From UBA5195 sp034432755 (GTDB lineage: Bacteria; Chloroflexota; Anaerolineae; Anaerolineales; Villigracilaceae): a DNA stretch of 64,000 nucleotides. The stretch spans positions 27,385 through 91,384 of the forward strand of contig DAOUBQ010000015.1 in the NCBI GenBank assembly GCA_034432755.1. Reading direction: 5' to 3'. The translations under genes and the position numbers were made by a program. The notes under the pieces were generated by a model. It searched no databases. It was not told the DNA's origin and saw only the letters and a list, made by a program, of their open reading frames with translations. Each line of letters starts with the position of its first letter. Position 1 is the stretch's first letter. Below are positions 25,890 to 33,874 of this stretch, one piece after another.

Positions 25890-26513
25890 ATGCGTCTTAT
25901 GGTCAAATTGTTTAAGTTGTTCAGCCTGCTTTTGCCGTTTGGGTTGGTAACGGTTTTTATGTTTAACGTGCCTGCCGCGCACAAAGTTGCAGCCCAGCAG
26001 CCCACTGGCTCAGTTCCAACCGTTACCAGCACGCCTACCGGTCGAATAATTACTGTGACTTATACTGAACCCATCAACATCCGCTCTGGGCCAAGTACGT
26101 ATTTTTACCCGGCGGTGGGCGTCTTGCTAGTGGGCGAAACAGCGCCAGCCATTGGGCGTTCTCCTGGTGGGGATTGGATTAAGATTCGCTATCCCGGCAT
26201 TCCGGGGGATGTTGGATGGGTTTACGCGCCTTATGTCAGTCTCTCACCGGGGCCGAATCTACCGATTGTGGAACCGCCTCCAACCCCCACGCCGCTCACT
26301 ACCCAAGCAATTGACCCCACGCTGGCGGCAGCCTTCTTACCGCAATACACCCCCACCCGCCTTCCAACATATACCCCTCCTCCCCCGCTTGTGATTCCGA
26401 CGTATGAAAATCCGAGTGAGCAAGCCGCCGGTGTGCCAATGGGCCTGGTTATCATTCTGCTGGCGTTAATTGGCGGTTTTGGCTCGCTGATTTCATTTTT
26501 GCGTGGTCGTTAA
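25890..26513 (+). CDS. Secreted SH3-domain protein with C-terminal membrane anchor
   Basis: 207 aa: a signal peptide or N-terminal anchor (LFSLLLPFGLVTVFMFNVPAA), a bacterial SH3 domain at about 55-115 (INIRSGPSTYFYPAVGVL through WVYAPYVSLS), a Pro/Thr-rich linker (about 125-175) and a C-terminal membrane helix (GLVIILLALIGGFGSLISFL) with a short RGR tail. The SH3b domain suggests binding to peptidoglycan or another wall polymer. Such architectures are common in Chloroflexota. It has its own terminator and no clear functional partner. Confidence 0.83.
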   Translation: MRLMVKLFKLFSLLLPFGLVTVFMFNVPAAHKVAAQQPTGSVPTVTSTPTGRIITVTYTEPINIRSGPSTYFYPAVGVLLVGETAPAIGRSPGGDWIKIRYPGIPGDVGWVYAPYVSLSPGPNLPIVEPPPTPTPLTTQAIDPTLAAAFLPQYTPTRLPTYTPPPPLVIPTYENPSEQAAGVPMGLVIILLALIGGFGSLISFLRGR

Positions 26514-26605
26514 CGCAATGTTCCCAAAGATAGCAGTTTGAGTACATTGTAAAAAGGTGTTGTTCCCTTGATTGCAGCACAGCGTTCAAAGGTTGCCAAA
26601 ATGCG

Positions 26606-26641
26606 AACGCCAGAAGACCAAACGTTCTCCTGGCGTTTTGC
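26606..26641 (+). terminator. Probable terminator of the SH3-protein gene
   Basis: AACGCCAGAAGA and TTCTCCTGGCGTT form an imperfect stem followed by TTGCTTT. It separates the SH3 gene's transcript from the structured repeats that follow. Confidence 0.6.
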
Positions 26642-26650
26642 TTTAAAAGC

Positions 26651-26790
26651 AGACACCGGCTTTGGAAAGCCCCCTTCCTCTGAACCGGTGTCTATCACGT
26701 GGGCCCCAGTCCACGTTTGAAATTGTTGGCTTTATGATACCTATTCCCCGTAGACAGAATGCGGACATACTTTTCGTTTTTGTAAGGATT
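26651..26790. repeat. Tandem structured repeat, copy 1 (candidate noncoding RNA)
   Basis: About 140 bp repeated again 187 bp further on. Hairpin A is ACACCGG/CCGGTGT enclosing GGAA/TTCC around C-rich bases; hairpin B is ACGTGG/CCACGT with a GCCCC loop. Then come conserved single-stranded patches TTATGATACC, CGTAGACA and GACATACTT, and a T-rich tail. No frame is conserved between copies, since the period is not a multiple of three. Transcribed strand unknown. Confidence 0.7.
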
Positions 26791-26837
26791 TTTGGGGGCT
26801 GGTCAGTGATGCACCGAAAATACGCCCCAATAAAGAC

Positions 26838-26977
26838 AAACACCGGTCGCGGAAGTCCCCCTTCCTTTTTACCGGTGTCTGCAACGTGGGCCCCAAGCCA
26901 CGTTTTTGATTTATTAGACTTATGATACCCAAATTGCGTAGACAAAACATAGACATACTTAACTTTTTTGAAAGGTG
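26838..26977. repeat. Tandem structured repeat, copy 2 (candidate noncoding RNA)
   Basis: Second copy of the element at 26651, offset 187 bp. Hairpin A is here a perfect 8-bp ACACCGGT/ACCGGTGT stem with an inner GGAAG/CTTCC helix. Hairpin B keeps ACGTGG/CCACGT. The stems are conserved while loops vary, suggesting selection on structure. It ends about 50 bp before the promoter of the SAM-hydrolase/ECF operon. Confidence 0.7.
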
Positions 26978-27028
26978 TTTGCGAAGATGCAGGCATTTTG
27001 TGCCTTGAAAACTGCGTTCCGATAATGC

Positions 27029-27058
27029 TTGACATTCCCCCCTCTCTCACCGCATAAT
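27029..27058 (+). promoter_or_regulatory. Sigma-70 promoter for the SAM-hydrolase/ECF operon
   Basis: Perfect TTGACA at 27029-27034, an 18-bp spacer and CATAAT at 27053-27058. The start site would be near 27065, about 29 nt before the first ATG. Confidence 0.7.
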
Positions 27059-27093
27059 AAGAACATTCTTAAATTCCCTGCGCAGGAGTTCCC

Positions 27094-27894
27094 ATGCCTG
27101 TAATTTCTTTAATGACCGATTTTGGCCTGAAAGATGGCAATGTGGGTGTAATGAAGGGTGTTATTTGGAAAATTGCCCCACAAGCCCAAATTTCAGATTT
27201 AAGTCACCTGATTGCGCCGCAGAACATCCGCGAGGCCGCGCTGATTCTTTACCGCTCGGCGCCCTACTTCCCTGAAAATTCGATTCACGTCGTGGTGGTT
27301 GACCCCGGTGTTGGCACGGCCCGCCGCCCAATGGCGGCCCAAATTGGAAGTCAGTATTACGTTGGGCCGGATAATGGCACCATCACCCTGCTGCTCGAAC
27401 AGGCCGAACAAGCAGGCGGGGAAACCCGGTTTGTTCACCTGGACAAGCCGGAATACTGGCTGCCCAACGTTTCATACGTCTTTCACGGACGGGATATTTT
27501 TGCCCCGGCCGCGGCACACCTGGCGATTGGCGTGCCGCTGACTACGCTCGGAACGGCTTTTGATAACCCGCTGCGCCTTGAACTGCCCAAACCCGAAAAA
27601 ACGGCTGCCGGTTGGAAGGGAGAAGTCATTCACATTGACCATTTTGGGAACGTGGCTTCTAACATTCGCGTGGAAAACCTGGGCGAGGCGCTCAAAGCCA
27701 AAGAAAAAATCAATGTGCGGCTGGCGGGCGTTGAAATTCATGGCCTGGTGAATACCTTCGGCGAGCGCGCGCCCGGTGAAGTGGTGGCGTTGATGGGCAG
27801 CACCGGTCACTTGATTGTTTCTGTCGTCAATGGTAACGCCCAGGCGCGGTTGAATGTCAAAGTTGGCGACCCCTTTGAAGCGGTGATTGCGTAA
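27094..27894 (+). CDS. S-adenosyl-L-methionine hydrolase (adenosine-forming), DUF62 family
   Basis: 266-aa member of the SAM hydroxide adenosyltransferase/chlorinase-fluorinase fold family, which cleaves SAM to adenosine and methionine. Motifs: LMTDFGLKDGNVGVMKG (about residues 6-22), VVDPGVGTARR (69-78), and FHGRDIFAPAAAHLA (130-144). The C-terminal domain has IHIDHFGNVASNI. It lies at the head of a clear ECF transporter operon, with its stop overlapping the EcfA start by one base. That coupling suggests the substrate or product of the enzyme is related to the transported nucleoside, amino acid or vitamin, but the link is inferred. Confidence 0.9.
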   Translation: MPVISLMTDFGLKDGNVGVMKGVIWKIAPQAQISDLSHLIAPQNIREAALILYRSAPYFPENSIHVVVVDPGVGTARRPMAAQIGSQYYVGPDNGTITLLLEQAEQAGGETRFVHLDKPEYWLPNVSYVFHGRDIFAPAAAHLAIGVPLTTLGTAFDNPLRLELPKPEKTAAGWKGEVIHIDHFGNVASNIRVENLGEALKAKEKINVRLAGVEIHGLVNTFGERAPGEVVALMGSTGHLIVSVVNGNAQARLNVKVGDPFEAVIA

Positions 27895-29513
27895 TGGCCG
27901 ATTCTCCCCTCGTTGTTGAAAATGTCTCTTTCCGCTACCGCGACCGGCAGGGGGCGGCGATTCACAATATTTCTTTTTCCGCCGAAAAGGGCGAGTTGGT
28001 TTTGCTGGCAGGTGCCAGCGGTTGTGGCAAGACCACCCTGATTCGGGTCATCAACGGCCTGATTCCACGCTCGTATAAGGGTGAGTTGACCGGCCAAATT
28101 CGTTTACAAGGCCAGGAAACGACCGGAATGCCGCTCTCGCGCATTTCGCAAGTGGTTGGGACGGTGCTGCAAGACCCAGAACGACAGATTCTCGGTACGA
28201 AGGTCATCAACGAGGTGGCTTTTGGGCTAGAAAACATGGGGCTGGCGCGGCCTGAAATTATTCAACGCGCTGAAGAAGCGCTGGCTTACCTGAAAATTCC
28301 ACACCTGCGCGATCGAGAGACCTTCAACCTTTCAGGCGGCGAGAAGCAGAAGGTGGCCCTGGCGGGTGTGCTGGCAATGAAACCGTCCATCCTGCTGCTG
28401 GATGAACCGCTCGCCAGCCTGGACCCGGCCTCGGCATTGGAGGCGCTGGAGATGGTGCGCCGCCTGGTGGATGAGGGCTTGACCGTTCTCATGGTGGAAC
28501 ACCGCGTGGAGGATGTGTTGAAAATCCGTCCGAACCGGGTGATGTATATGAGCGAGGGCGAAATCCGCTACCTGGGTGACGCCGAAGGTCTGGCTGAAGC
28601 GGTGGATGTCCGCGAGGTGAAACTTCCGGCGCGGCAGATTGCCCGTCGGGCGGCACTGGAGAAACCTCCAGAGAAGTTAACCTTTTTGCCCGGTGTGCAG
28701 GTTGAAGCGGAGTCCGTGTCCCCGCTGGTGCGGTTCGAAAATGTCACCTTTGGGTACGAATCGGGGCGCGAAGTCCTGCACGGGGTGAGTTTAGACATCA
28801 AAAAAGGCGACATTATTGCCGTGCTGGGGCCAAACGGGGCCGGGAAAACGACTTTTGTCAAGCACGCCATTGGCCTGCTCAAACCGAAGGCCGGCCAGGT
28901 GTTGGTCAACGGCAAAGACACCCATCACGCCAGCGTGGCCGAGATTGCCAGCACGCTGGGGTATGTGTTTCAAAGCCCCAGCCACATGCTGTTTGCGCCG
29001 ACCGTGCGCGAGGAGTTATCGTTTGGGCCGAAAAACCTGAAACACGCGCCTGCGCAAATTGAGCAGGACGTGAAACATTCGCTGGAGATTGTCAACCTGG
29101 CCGATAAAGAGAACGACCCGCCGCTTTCGCTCTCGTTTGGACAGCAGAAGCGGGTTTCAATTGCAGCAATTTTGGCGATGCGCTCGAAAATTTTGGTGAT
29201 GGACGAGCCAACCGCCGGACAGGACTATCGAAACTATATCGGTTTTATGGATGCGATTTTGCAACTGCCCGGCTTCGAGGCGATTTTGTTCATCACGCAC
29301 GATGTTGACCTGGCCGTGATTTACGCCAACCGGGTGATTTTGGTGGCCGATGGCACCGTGCGCGCCGATGGCCGGCCACAGGATGTTTTGCGCGATTATG
29401 ACTTGTTACGTGCCTGCCGTGTGGTGCCGAGTTCGCTGCTCGATTTGAATTTGGAATTGCTGCCCAAAACCGGCGCATTCATGCGCGCCGAAGCGTTGGG
29501 AAGGGTGTTGTAA
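27894..29513 (+). CDS. ecfA: ECF transporter energising ATPase, two fused ABC domains
   Basis: 539 aa holding both nucleotide-binding domains on one chain. Domain 1 (1-240): Walker A GASGCGKTT (about 40-48), signature LSGGEKQKVALA and Walker B LLLDEP. Domain 2 (about 275-535): Walker A GPNGAGKTT, signature LSFGQQKRVSIA (F in place of the second G) and Walker B LVMDEP. Most bacteria use separate EcfA and EcfA' proteins; the fusion is known in several phyla. The protein powers uptake together with the EcfT and S components encoded downstream. Its start overlaps the SAM-hydrolase stop. Confidence 0.93.
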   Translation: MADSPLVVENVSFRYRDRQGAAIHNISFSAEKGELVLLAGASGCGKTTLIRVINGLIPRSYKGELTGQIRLQGQETTGMPLSRISQVVGTVLQDPERQILGTKVINEVAFGLENMGLARPEIIQRAEEALAYLKIPHLRDRETFNLSGGEKQKVALAGVLAMKPSILLLDEPLASLDPASALEALEMVRRLVDEGLTVLMVEHRVEDVLKIRPNRVMYMSEGEIRYLGDAEGLAEAVDVREVKLPARQIARRAALEKPPEKLTFLPGVQVEAESVSPLVRFENVTFGYESGREVLHGVSLDIKKGDIIAVLGPNGAGKTTFVKHAIGLLKPKAGQVLVNGKDTHHASVAEIASTLGYVFQSPSHMLFAPTVREELSFGPKNLKHAPAQIEQDVKHSLEIVNLADKENDPPLSLSFGQQKRVSIAAILAMRSKILVMDEPTAGQDYRNYIGFMDAILQLPGFEAILFITHDVDLAVIYANRVILVADGTVRADGRPQDVLRDYDLLRACRVVPSSLLDLNLELLPKTGAFMRAEALGRVL

Positions 29514-29568
29514 GAATGCAGAATGATGAGTGATGAATGATGAAAGATTAACTTATTCCTATATCTTC

Positions 29569-29600
29569 AACCGGTTCGCGTGATGCCCGCGCCGGTTAAA
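29569..29600 (+). other. Hairpin in the EcfA-EcfS intergenic gap
   Basis: AACCGG and CCGGTT (29569-29574, 29592-29597) with inner GCG/CGC pairing, followed by AAAAAACT. It may weaken read-through or protect mRNA ends; the T tract expected of a terminator is absent. Confidence 0.4.
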
Positions 29601-29625
29601 AAACTATCTTTTCACGGAGGATGAG

Positions 29626-30573
29626 ATGGATAAAAAGCTCGTTTCTGTTTTGGGGGCGCTGGTCGTCCTGTTGGCGATTTTCGCCATCATCATGTTTGGG
29701 TTTGGCACAACCGAAGCGCTTGGCCCGTTCAACTTCAGCGTGGACCAGGCCACGCTGCCGCTGCGCTTCGCCTTTGTGGTGGTGGGCGTAGCCATTGCCT
29801 TCATCGTCTACTTCCTGACCAAAGAACACCCGATTTGGGAAGTCGGCACGCGGCATGTGGTCTACATGGCGATTGGTGCGGCGCTCTATGCGGTCTTTTC
29901 GTACCTGTTCAACGGCACGGTGTTCGTTGTGCCATCGCTCAGCCAGGTTTCGCTGCGCCCGGCGATTGCCATCCCGATGTTCTTTGGCTATGCCTTTGGC
30001 CCGGTGGTGGGGTTCTTCACGGGCGCAGTGGGCAACATGTTTGGCGATGCGCTGACCGGCTTTGGCCTTTCACCGCAGTGGAGCATTGGCAACGGGCTGG
30101 TGGGCTTCGTCTCTGGTCTGGTGGCGTTGTTTGGTGACAAGAAAAAGAGCATGGACATCGTGCTATACATCAGCGGCGCGCTGGCCCTGCTGGCGGCGGT
30201 GATGTTCTTCCTCAATCGCGGCCAGGCCAATATGCTGTTCTACGATGTGGACAACGGCATTTTTGGCGACCAACAGATTTCGCTCTTTGCCGGTCTCTCC
30301 ATTGTGATTGGTTTTATCCTGGTGGCGGTGGTGCGCTTTGCCTTCGGCCAGAATATTGACATTGCCGCAGCAGTCACCTGGGGCATGTTGGGCAACATCC
30401 TGGGCATCGGTTTTGCGGCGGTCTCCGATATCTGGATTAACGGCTTCAGCCCGGCTGCCGCGATTGTGGGCGAATTCCTGCCTGCCGCCGGCCCCAACCT
30501 GATTTTCGCCGCCATCCTGGTGCCGCTGTTGGTAGTGGCCTACACTTCCGTTCAGCGCCAATCGGGACGGTAG
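29626..30573 (+). CDS. ECF transporter S component (substrate-binding membrane protein), unknown substrate
   Basis: 315-aa polytopic membrane protein starting behind GGAGG. The middle (about 85-180) resembles ECF S subunits: VYMAIGAALYAVFSYLF, then SLRPAIAIPMFFGYAFGPVVGFFTGAVGNMFGDALTG, typical of the conserved helix 1-3 region. Additional helices flank it (LVSVLGALVVLLAIFAIIMFG at the N-terminus, SLFAGLSIVIGFILVAVV and IAAAVTWGMLGNILGIGFA later), so it is longer than the usual 180-200 aa S component. Position between EcfA and EcfT supports the role. The substrate could be a nucleoside or sulfur compound given the SAM hydrolase, but this is speculation. Confidence 0.8.
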   Translation: MDKKLVSVLGALVVLLAIFAIIMFGFGTTEALGPFNFSVDQATLPLRFAFVVVGVAIAFIVYFLTKEHPIWEVGTRHVVYMAIGAALYAVFSYLFNGTVFVVPSLSQVSLRPAIAIPMFFGYAFGPVVGFFTGAVGNMFGDALTGFGLSPQWSIGNGLVGFVSGLVALFGDKKKSMDIVLYISGALALLAAVMFFLNRGQANMLFYDVDNGIFGDQQISLFAGLSIVIGFILVAVVRFAFGQNIDIAAAVTWGMLGNILGIGFAAVSDIWINGFSPAAAIVGEFLPAAGPNLIFAAILVPLLVVAYTSVQRQSGR

Positions 30574-30665
30574 TTCAGTCATCAGTCATCAGTGTTCAGT
30601 CATCAGGAAATTCTGTAAATACTGGCGACTGTTCACTGATTACTGTCCACTGATTACTGAATACT
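30573..30665. repeat. Word-repeat cluster between EcfS and EcfT genes
   Basis: The 92-bp gap consists almost wholly of CAGTCATCAGT, CATCAGTGTTCAG and CACTGATTACTG units. The last words run up to the EcfT start codon. Confidence 0.7.
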
Positions 30666-31541
30666 ATGCTCGTTGCCTGGCGTTACCGCCCTCGTAAATC
30701 CCTTATCCAGTGGTTTGACCCGCGCGCGTGGGTGATTTTCTATCTCTGTTTCCTGTTTTCGACCCTCGCGTTTTGGGACATCCGCTTCTTGTTGCCGTTT
30801 TTTGGGATTGCCCTGCTCTGGCTGTTTACTTCGGGCCTGAAATGGAGCGAAGTGCGGCGTCCCTTCCTGTTTATCGGGATGTTCGTGTTTTTCTTCGCTT
30901 TCCTGACCTTTCTGACCGGGCGCGGCGGTATGGAATTGTACGAAACCGAACACCTGATTCGCCGCTACGAGGCTTCCTTCACGCTCTTGGGCTGGCGTCC
31001 CGCGCTGGATATCACCGTGGAGCGAGCCTTTTTCGCTGTCAGCCAGTTTGTGCGCGTCTTCAGCATTGCGGTGATGACCATCTTGATTCCATATTCGCTG
31101 AATCCGGCCTTGTATGGAATCACGTTCAAAGGGCTGGGATTGCCCGATAAAATTGCTTACGCCATGGACCTGACGATGCGCTTCATCCCGACCTTTGCGC
31201 GCGATTTCCAACTGACGATGGATGCCCAGCGGGCGCGCGGCTACGAACTGGAGAAAATCAGCGGCGGCCTGATAGAGCAGGTGCGCAAACTCGGCCCAAT
31301 TTTCGTGCCGGTCACCATTCACGCCATCATTGGCTCGGAGGACATCATTGACGCAATGGATTTGCGCGCCTTTGGGGTTGGCCCGCGCACCTGGCTGGAG
31401 GAACTGCGCTACCAACGGCGTGACTATATCCTGATAGCCATCGGTATCGTGATTTTAGCGGCCTCAATCGTGGCCGGTTTTGCCGGGCTGGGCAATTTCT
31501 GGGTTCCCGAAGCCCTCATCCGCTGGGCGACGGGCGGATAA
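30666..31541 (+). CDS. ecfT: ECF transporter T component (transmembrane coupling protein)
   Basis: 291-aa EcfT. Hydrophobic helices occupy about 20-85 and about 125-160, and the cytoplasmic coupling helices follow. The first coupling motif is MDAQRARGYELEK (Ala-Arg-Gly) and the second is AMDLRAFGVGPRTW, both typical of T components binding EcfA. A C-terminal helix (ILIAIGIVILAASIVAGFAGLG) completes it. With EcfA and EcfS it forms a dedicated (group I-like) ECF importer. No Shine-Dalgarno is visible because the leader is a word repeat, so translation may depend on coupling or be weak. Confidence 0.9.
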   Translation: MLVAWRYRPRKSLIQWFDPRAWVIFYLCFLFSTLAFWDIRFLLPFFGIALLWLFTSGLKWSEVRRPFLFIGMFVFFFAFLTFLTGRGGMELYETEHLIRRYEASFTLLGWRPALDITVERAFFAVSQFVRVFSIAVMTILIPYSLNPALYGITFKGLGLPDKIAYAMDLTMRFIPTFARDFQLTMDAQRARGYELEKISGGLIEQVRKLGPIFVPVTIHAIIGSEDIIDAMDLRAFGVGPRTWLEELRYQRRDYILIAIGIVILAASIVAGFAGLGNFWVPEALIRWATGG

Positions 31542-31546
31542 AAACA

Positions 31547-31627
31547 GTCCACAGATTGCGCCGATTTCACAGAGTTCGTCCTGCTCCTCTGCGCTATCGG
31601 CGTAGTCTGTGGACACTTTTTAATTTT
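31547..31627 (+). terminator. Long inverted repeat/terminator after the ECF operon
   Basis: GTCCACAGA (31547-31555) pairs with TCTGTGGAC (31606-31614); inner CGCCGAT pairs with ATCGGCG. A T-rich tail (ACTTTTTAATTTTTT) follows. The sequence also belongs to a CACAGATT-type dispersed palindrome class. Confidence 0.7.
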
Positions 31628-31640
31628 TTACAGGTATCCT

Positions 31641-32414
31641 ATGAATCCCCTCAACCAACGTTTACGTGAAAATTTCCTGTTTTATTCTAGCGACCTGCTT
31701 GCCAACCGCGCCGGGCGGCTTTCGGAGCGGCAACAGGCCCGCCAGCAGGCCGCCGGAGTCAGCCTGCGGCTGGGGATGACGATTTTTATTGTCGTCATGG
31801 TCGGGACCCTGGGCGTGATTGCCTTCGCCTCTCTGCAATCTGGCACATCCCCAAGCCTGACCGACCCGGAGATGCTGACCACGCTCGGCATCGCGGGCGG
31901 GGTCATTGGGCTGGTCATCCTGCTGTCTTTTCTTTTTTCGGGGCGAAGTTACCTGAAAGCCGCGCGCGAGACCAAAATCCAGGTCGCCGAAGGCGAAGCG
32001 CAACCCGGCAAAATCAAAGTGGACGCAGCCCATTTCGAGATTAAGCTCGGTCAGACAAAAATTCGCCTGGTGACGCCGGAGCAGTTGGAAGCCTTCGAGA
32101 TGGGCACGGCCTACCGGGTCTATTACCTGCCCGGGCCGATTCCAACCGTTCTGTCGGGCGAAGTGATGGGTACGGAGGATGAGGCCAACCGATACCTGGA
32201 AACCGAAATCTCCCTCGAAAAAGACGCAGTCCTGCAAGGTCATCAGCGCATGCGTCCGGTTGGGGTTGTGCTGGCCGTGCTGGCAATAGGCATTCCACTG
32301 GCGGTGTTTGCCGCCGCCAGCCTGCCGGGAATTTTGCGCTCCATTGCCTTTCTGACCGCTCTTGGGGCCTCGATTGGCTTCGTCTTTTGGGCGCTGCGGC
32401 GGGCTTTAGGCTGA
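31641..32414 (+). CDS. Hypothetical membrane protein (four helices, soluble middle domain)
   Basis: 257 aa, not recognised. Two membrane helices lie near the N-terminus (MTIFIVVMVGTLGVIAFASL and LGIAGGVIGLVILLSFLF). A soluble domain of about 100 residues follows (FEIKLGQTKIRLVTPEQLEAF, then YRVYYLPGPIPTVLSGEVM). Two more helices lie at the C-terminus (GVVLAVLAIGIPLAVFAAASL and SIAFLTALGASIGFVFWAL). The middle resembles small beta-rich domains in Chloroflexota membrane proteins but I cannot name it. It follows the ECF operon terminator, so it is probably transcribed separately. Confidence 0.7.
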   Translation: MNPLNQRLRENFLFYSSDLLANRAGRLSERQQARQQAAGVSLRLGMTIFIVVMVGTLGVIAFASLQSGTSPSLTDPEMLTTLGIAGGVIGLVILLSFLFSGRSYLKAARETKIQVAEGEAQPGKIKVDAAHFEIKLGQTKIRLVTPEQLEAFEMGTAYRVYYLPGPIPTVLSGEVMGTEDEANRYLETEISLEKDAVLQGHQRMRPVGVVLAVLAIGIPLAVFAAASLPGILRSIAFLTALGASIGFVFWALRRALG

Positions 32415-32441
32415 ATTGGTGGGACGATTTGCCCGATTGCT

Positions 32442-32729
32442 TTACGACACCATGTTGTAAATCACCCGCACCCGCTCGCCAGTCAATGTTGGTACGCCCT
32501 TTTCCAGCCAGCGTTGAAAGTGCGGGGTTTGGCGGTGCGCTTCGAGGTCAGATTCGGCGTGGTAGACCTCGTAAAGCATAAAGCGATGGGGGGCATTGGC
32601 TTGCTGGAGCAGGTCAAACCGTTCCACGCCTGGCTCTTTGCGGCTTTCTATGGCGTTGGCGGTTGCTTCGGCCAGGAAGGTGTCGAGCAGCTCAGGTTGC
32701 ACTTCGAGATAGACGACTTGAACGTACAT
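32442..32729 (-). CDS. Antibiotic-biosynthesis-monooxygenase-fold protein (putative quinol monooxygenase)
   Basis: 95-aa ABM/dimeric alpha-beta barrel protein. EPGVERFDLLQ and LYEVYHAESDLEAHRQTPHFQRW are the signature regions shared with LsrG/YgiN-like proteins. The size and lack of signal peptide indicate a cytoplasmic small dimer. Catalysis is not provable by sequence: family members include cofactor-free monooxygenases, heme-degrading enzymes and isomerases. It stands alone, upstream of a mini-element-like inverted repeat. Confidence 0.85.
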   Translation of the reverse strand: MYVQVVYLEVQPELLDTFLAEATANAIESRKEPGVERFDLLQQANAPHRFMLYEVYHAESDLEAHRQTPHFQRWLEKGVPTLTGERVRVIYNMVS

Positions 32730-32826
32730 AAGTTAACCTCGTTTCGTCAGATTCACCCGCCGTCACGCTGGTTTTACGTTTGGTTTGCAAGGTTTTATAC
32801 ACATTGAAAACGGTGCTGGCGGACAT

Positions 32827-32918
32827 AGGTCTATGGCATGGCTTTCTCAGTATCGCTTGTGCCGCTTTGTTTATGTTTTTTAGCCTGAAACCAGACTTTG
32901 AGAAGCCATAAGGTCTAT
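32827..32918. mobile_element. Possible miniature inverted-repeat element with 8-bp direct repeats
   Basis: An imperfect inverted repeat (ATGGCTTTCTCA at 32838-32849, TGAGAAGCCAT at 32899-32909) is flanked by identical direct repeats AGGTCTAT at 32827-32834 and 32911-32918. The layout resembles a roughly 76-bp MITE with a target duplication. No second copy is in the window. Confidence 0.35.
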
Positions 32919-32967
32919 TGTACAGGATGTTGCGCAGAATCGCATTCGCTGCTACCTTATAATTTCG

Positions 32968-33684
32968 ATGCCAGCCGGACGTTTTCTCTCTCTTATCCTA
33001 TTCCTGACCCTTTCCCTGGTCGGATGCGCGCTTCCGATTGAGGAGCCAACACCGGTTCCTGCCATCTCCCCGACTTTGACCGCCGCGCCCAGGAGAGTCT
33101 CCACCTCTACACCCTTTTACCCGGCCTCGCCGACTGCGCCGCTCCGCAGCACCCCTATTGTGACATTCACCCCTGCTACATTTCCATCGGTTACGCCGCC
33201 TGCGCGGAAATATGTTTTCCCCGTCCAACCCGTTAGCCTGGCTCATTTTGAAGAAGGTGTGGAGAGCCATGGCTACCCTGCAATTGACATTTTTGCGCCC
33301 GCCGGGACAAAATTTGTCGCCGTTACAAATGGCGTGGTGGAATTTGTCAGTGATGAAGACCGCTGGCAGCCAGAAAATGACCATCCCGCGCTGCGTGGCG
33401 GGCTGGCGGTTGCCATTTTGGGGGAGGATGGTTGGCGGTATTACGGCTCGCATCTTTCGGGGATTACCGCAGGAATTGCGCCTGGCGTAACAGTTGTGGC
33501 CGGGCAATTGCTTGGCTATGTGGGCGATAGTGGCAACGCCCGTAATAAAACCCCGCACCTGCACTTTGGCATTTCGCGCCCCACCTATCCCGGTGATTGG
33601 GTAACGCGGCGCGGCGAAATCAACCCGTTTCCATACCTGAATGCCTGGCTGGATGGGATAGACCTTGTGCCGACGCTCCCCTGA
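32968..33684 (+). CDS. M23-family metallopeptidase lipoprotein
   Basis: 238 aa. A lipoprotein signal ends in the lipobox LVGC (Cys at about residue 20). A Pro/Thr-rich linker (about 25-75) precedes a LytM/M23 domain with HGYPAIDIF (His and Asp ligands, about 100-108) and HLHFGIS (about 196-202). The zinc-binding set is therefore intact, unlike regulatory LytM proteins. It probably cleaves peptidoglycan cross-bridges or peptides at the cell surface. TATAAT ends 4 nt before the ATG and no Shine-Dalgarno exists, pointing to a leaderless transcript. Confidence 0.9.
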   Translation: MPAGRFLSLILFLTLSLVGCALPIEEPTPVPAISPTLTAAPRRVSTSTPFYPASPTAPLRSTPIVTFTPATFPSVTPPARKYVFPVQPVSLAHFEEGVESHGYPAIDIFAPAGTKFVAVTNGVVEFVSDEDRWQPENDHPALRGGLAVAILGEDGWRYYGSHLSGITAGIAPGVTVVAGQLLGYVGDSGNARNKTPHLHFGISRPTYPGDWVTRRGEINPFPYLNAWLDGIDLVPTLP

Positions 33685-33706
33685 ACGCCCTTACATTTTA
33701 TTTTTT

Positions 33707-33762
33707 ACCGCAAAGAGCGCCAAGGTTGAAAGGGTGCCTTTGCGCTCTTTGCGCTTCGCGGT
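33707..33762. repeat. CGCAAAGAGCG-type palindromic repeat
   Basis: ACCGCAAAGAGCGCCAAGG and CCTTTGCGCTCTTTGCG with an inserted CTT form a long imperfect hairpin. It is a divergent relative of the 89-bp inverted repeats at 62373 and 63911. Confidence 0.6.
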
Positions 33763-33874
33763 CAATTTCTAGCGTTTGTGCGCTACGCCGATATGCGCTG
33801 GGGTGGCAGGCCATTTAGGCGCAACCCCCTTTCACAGATTAATCAAGTATCTGAAACATCATCAACGGCCAGCC

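Noticed and set aside
26643..27050. Minus-strand 135-codon frame across the tandem structured repeats
   Set aside because: The two repeat copies are read in different frames because their period is 187 bp, so no protein is conserved between them.
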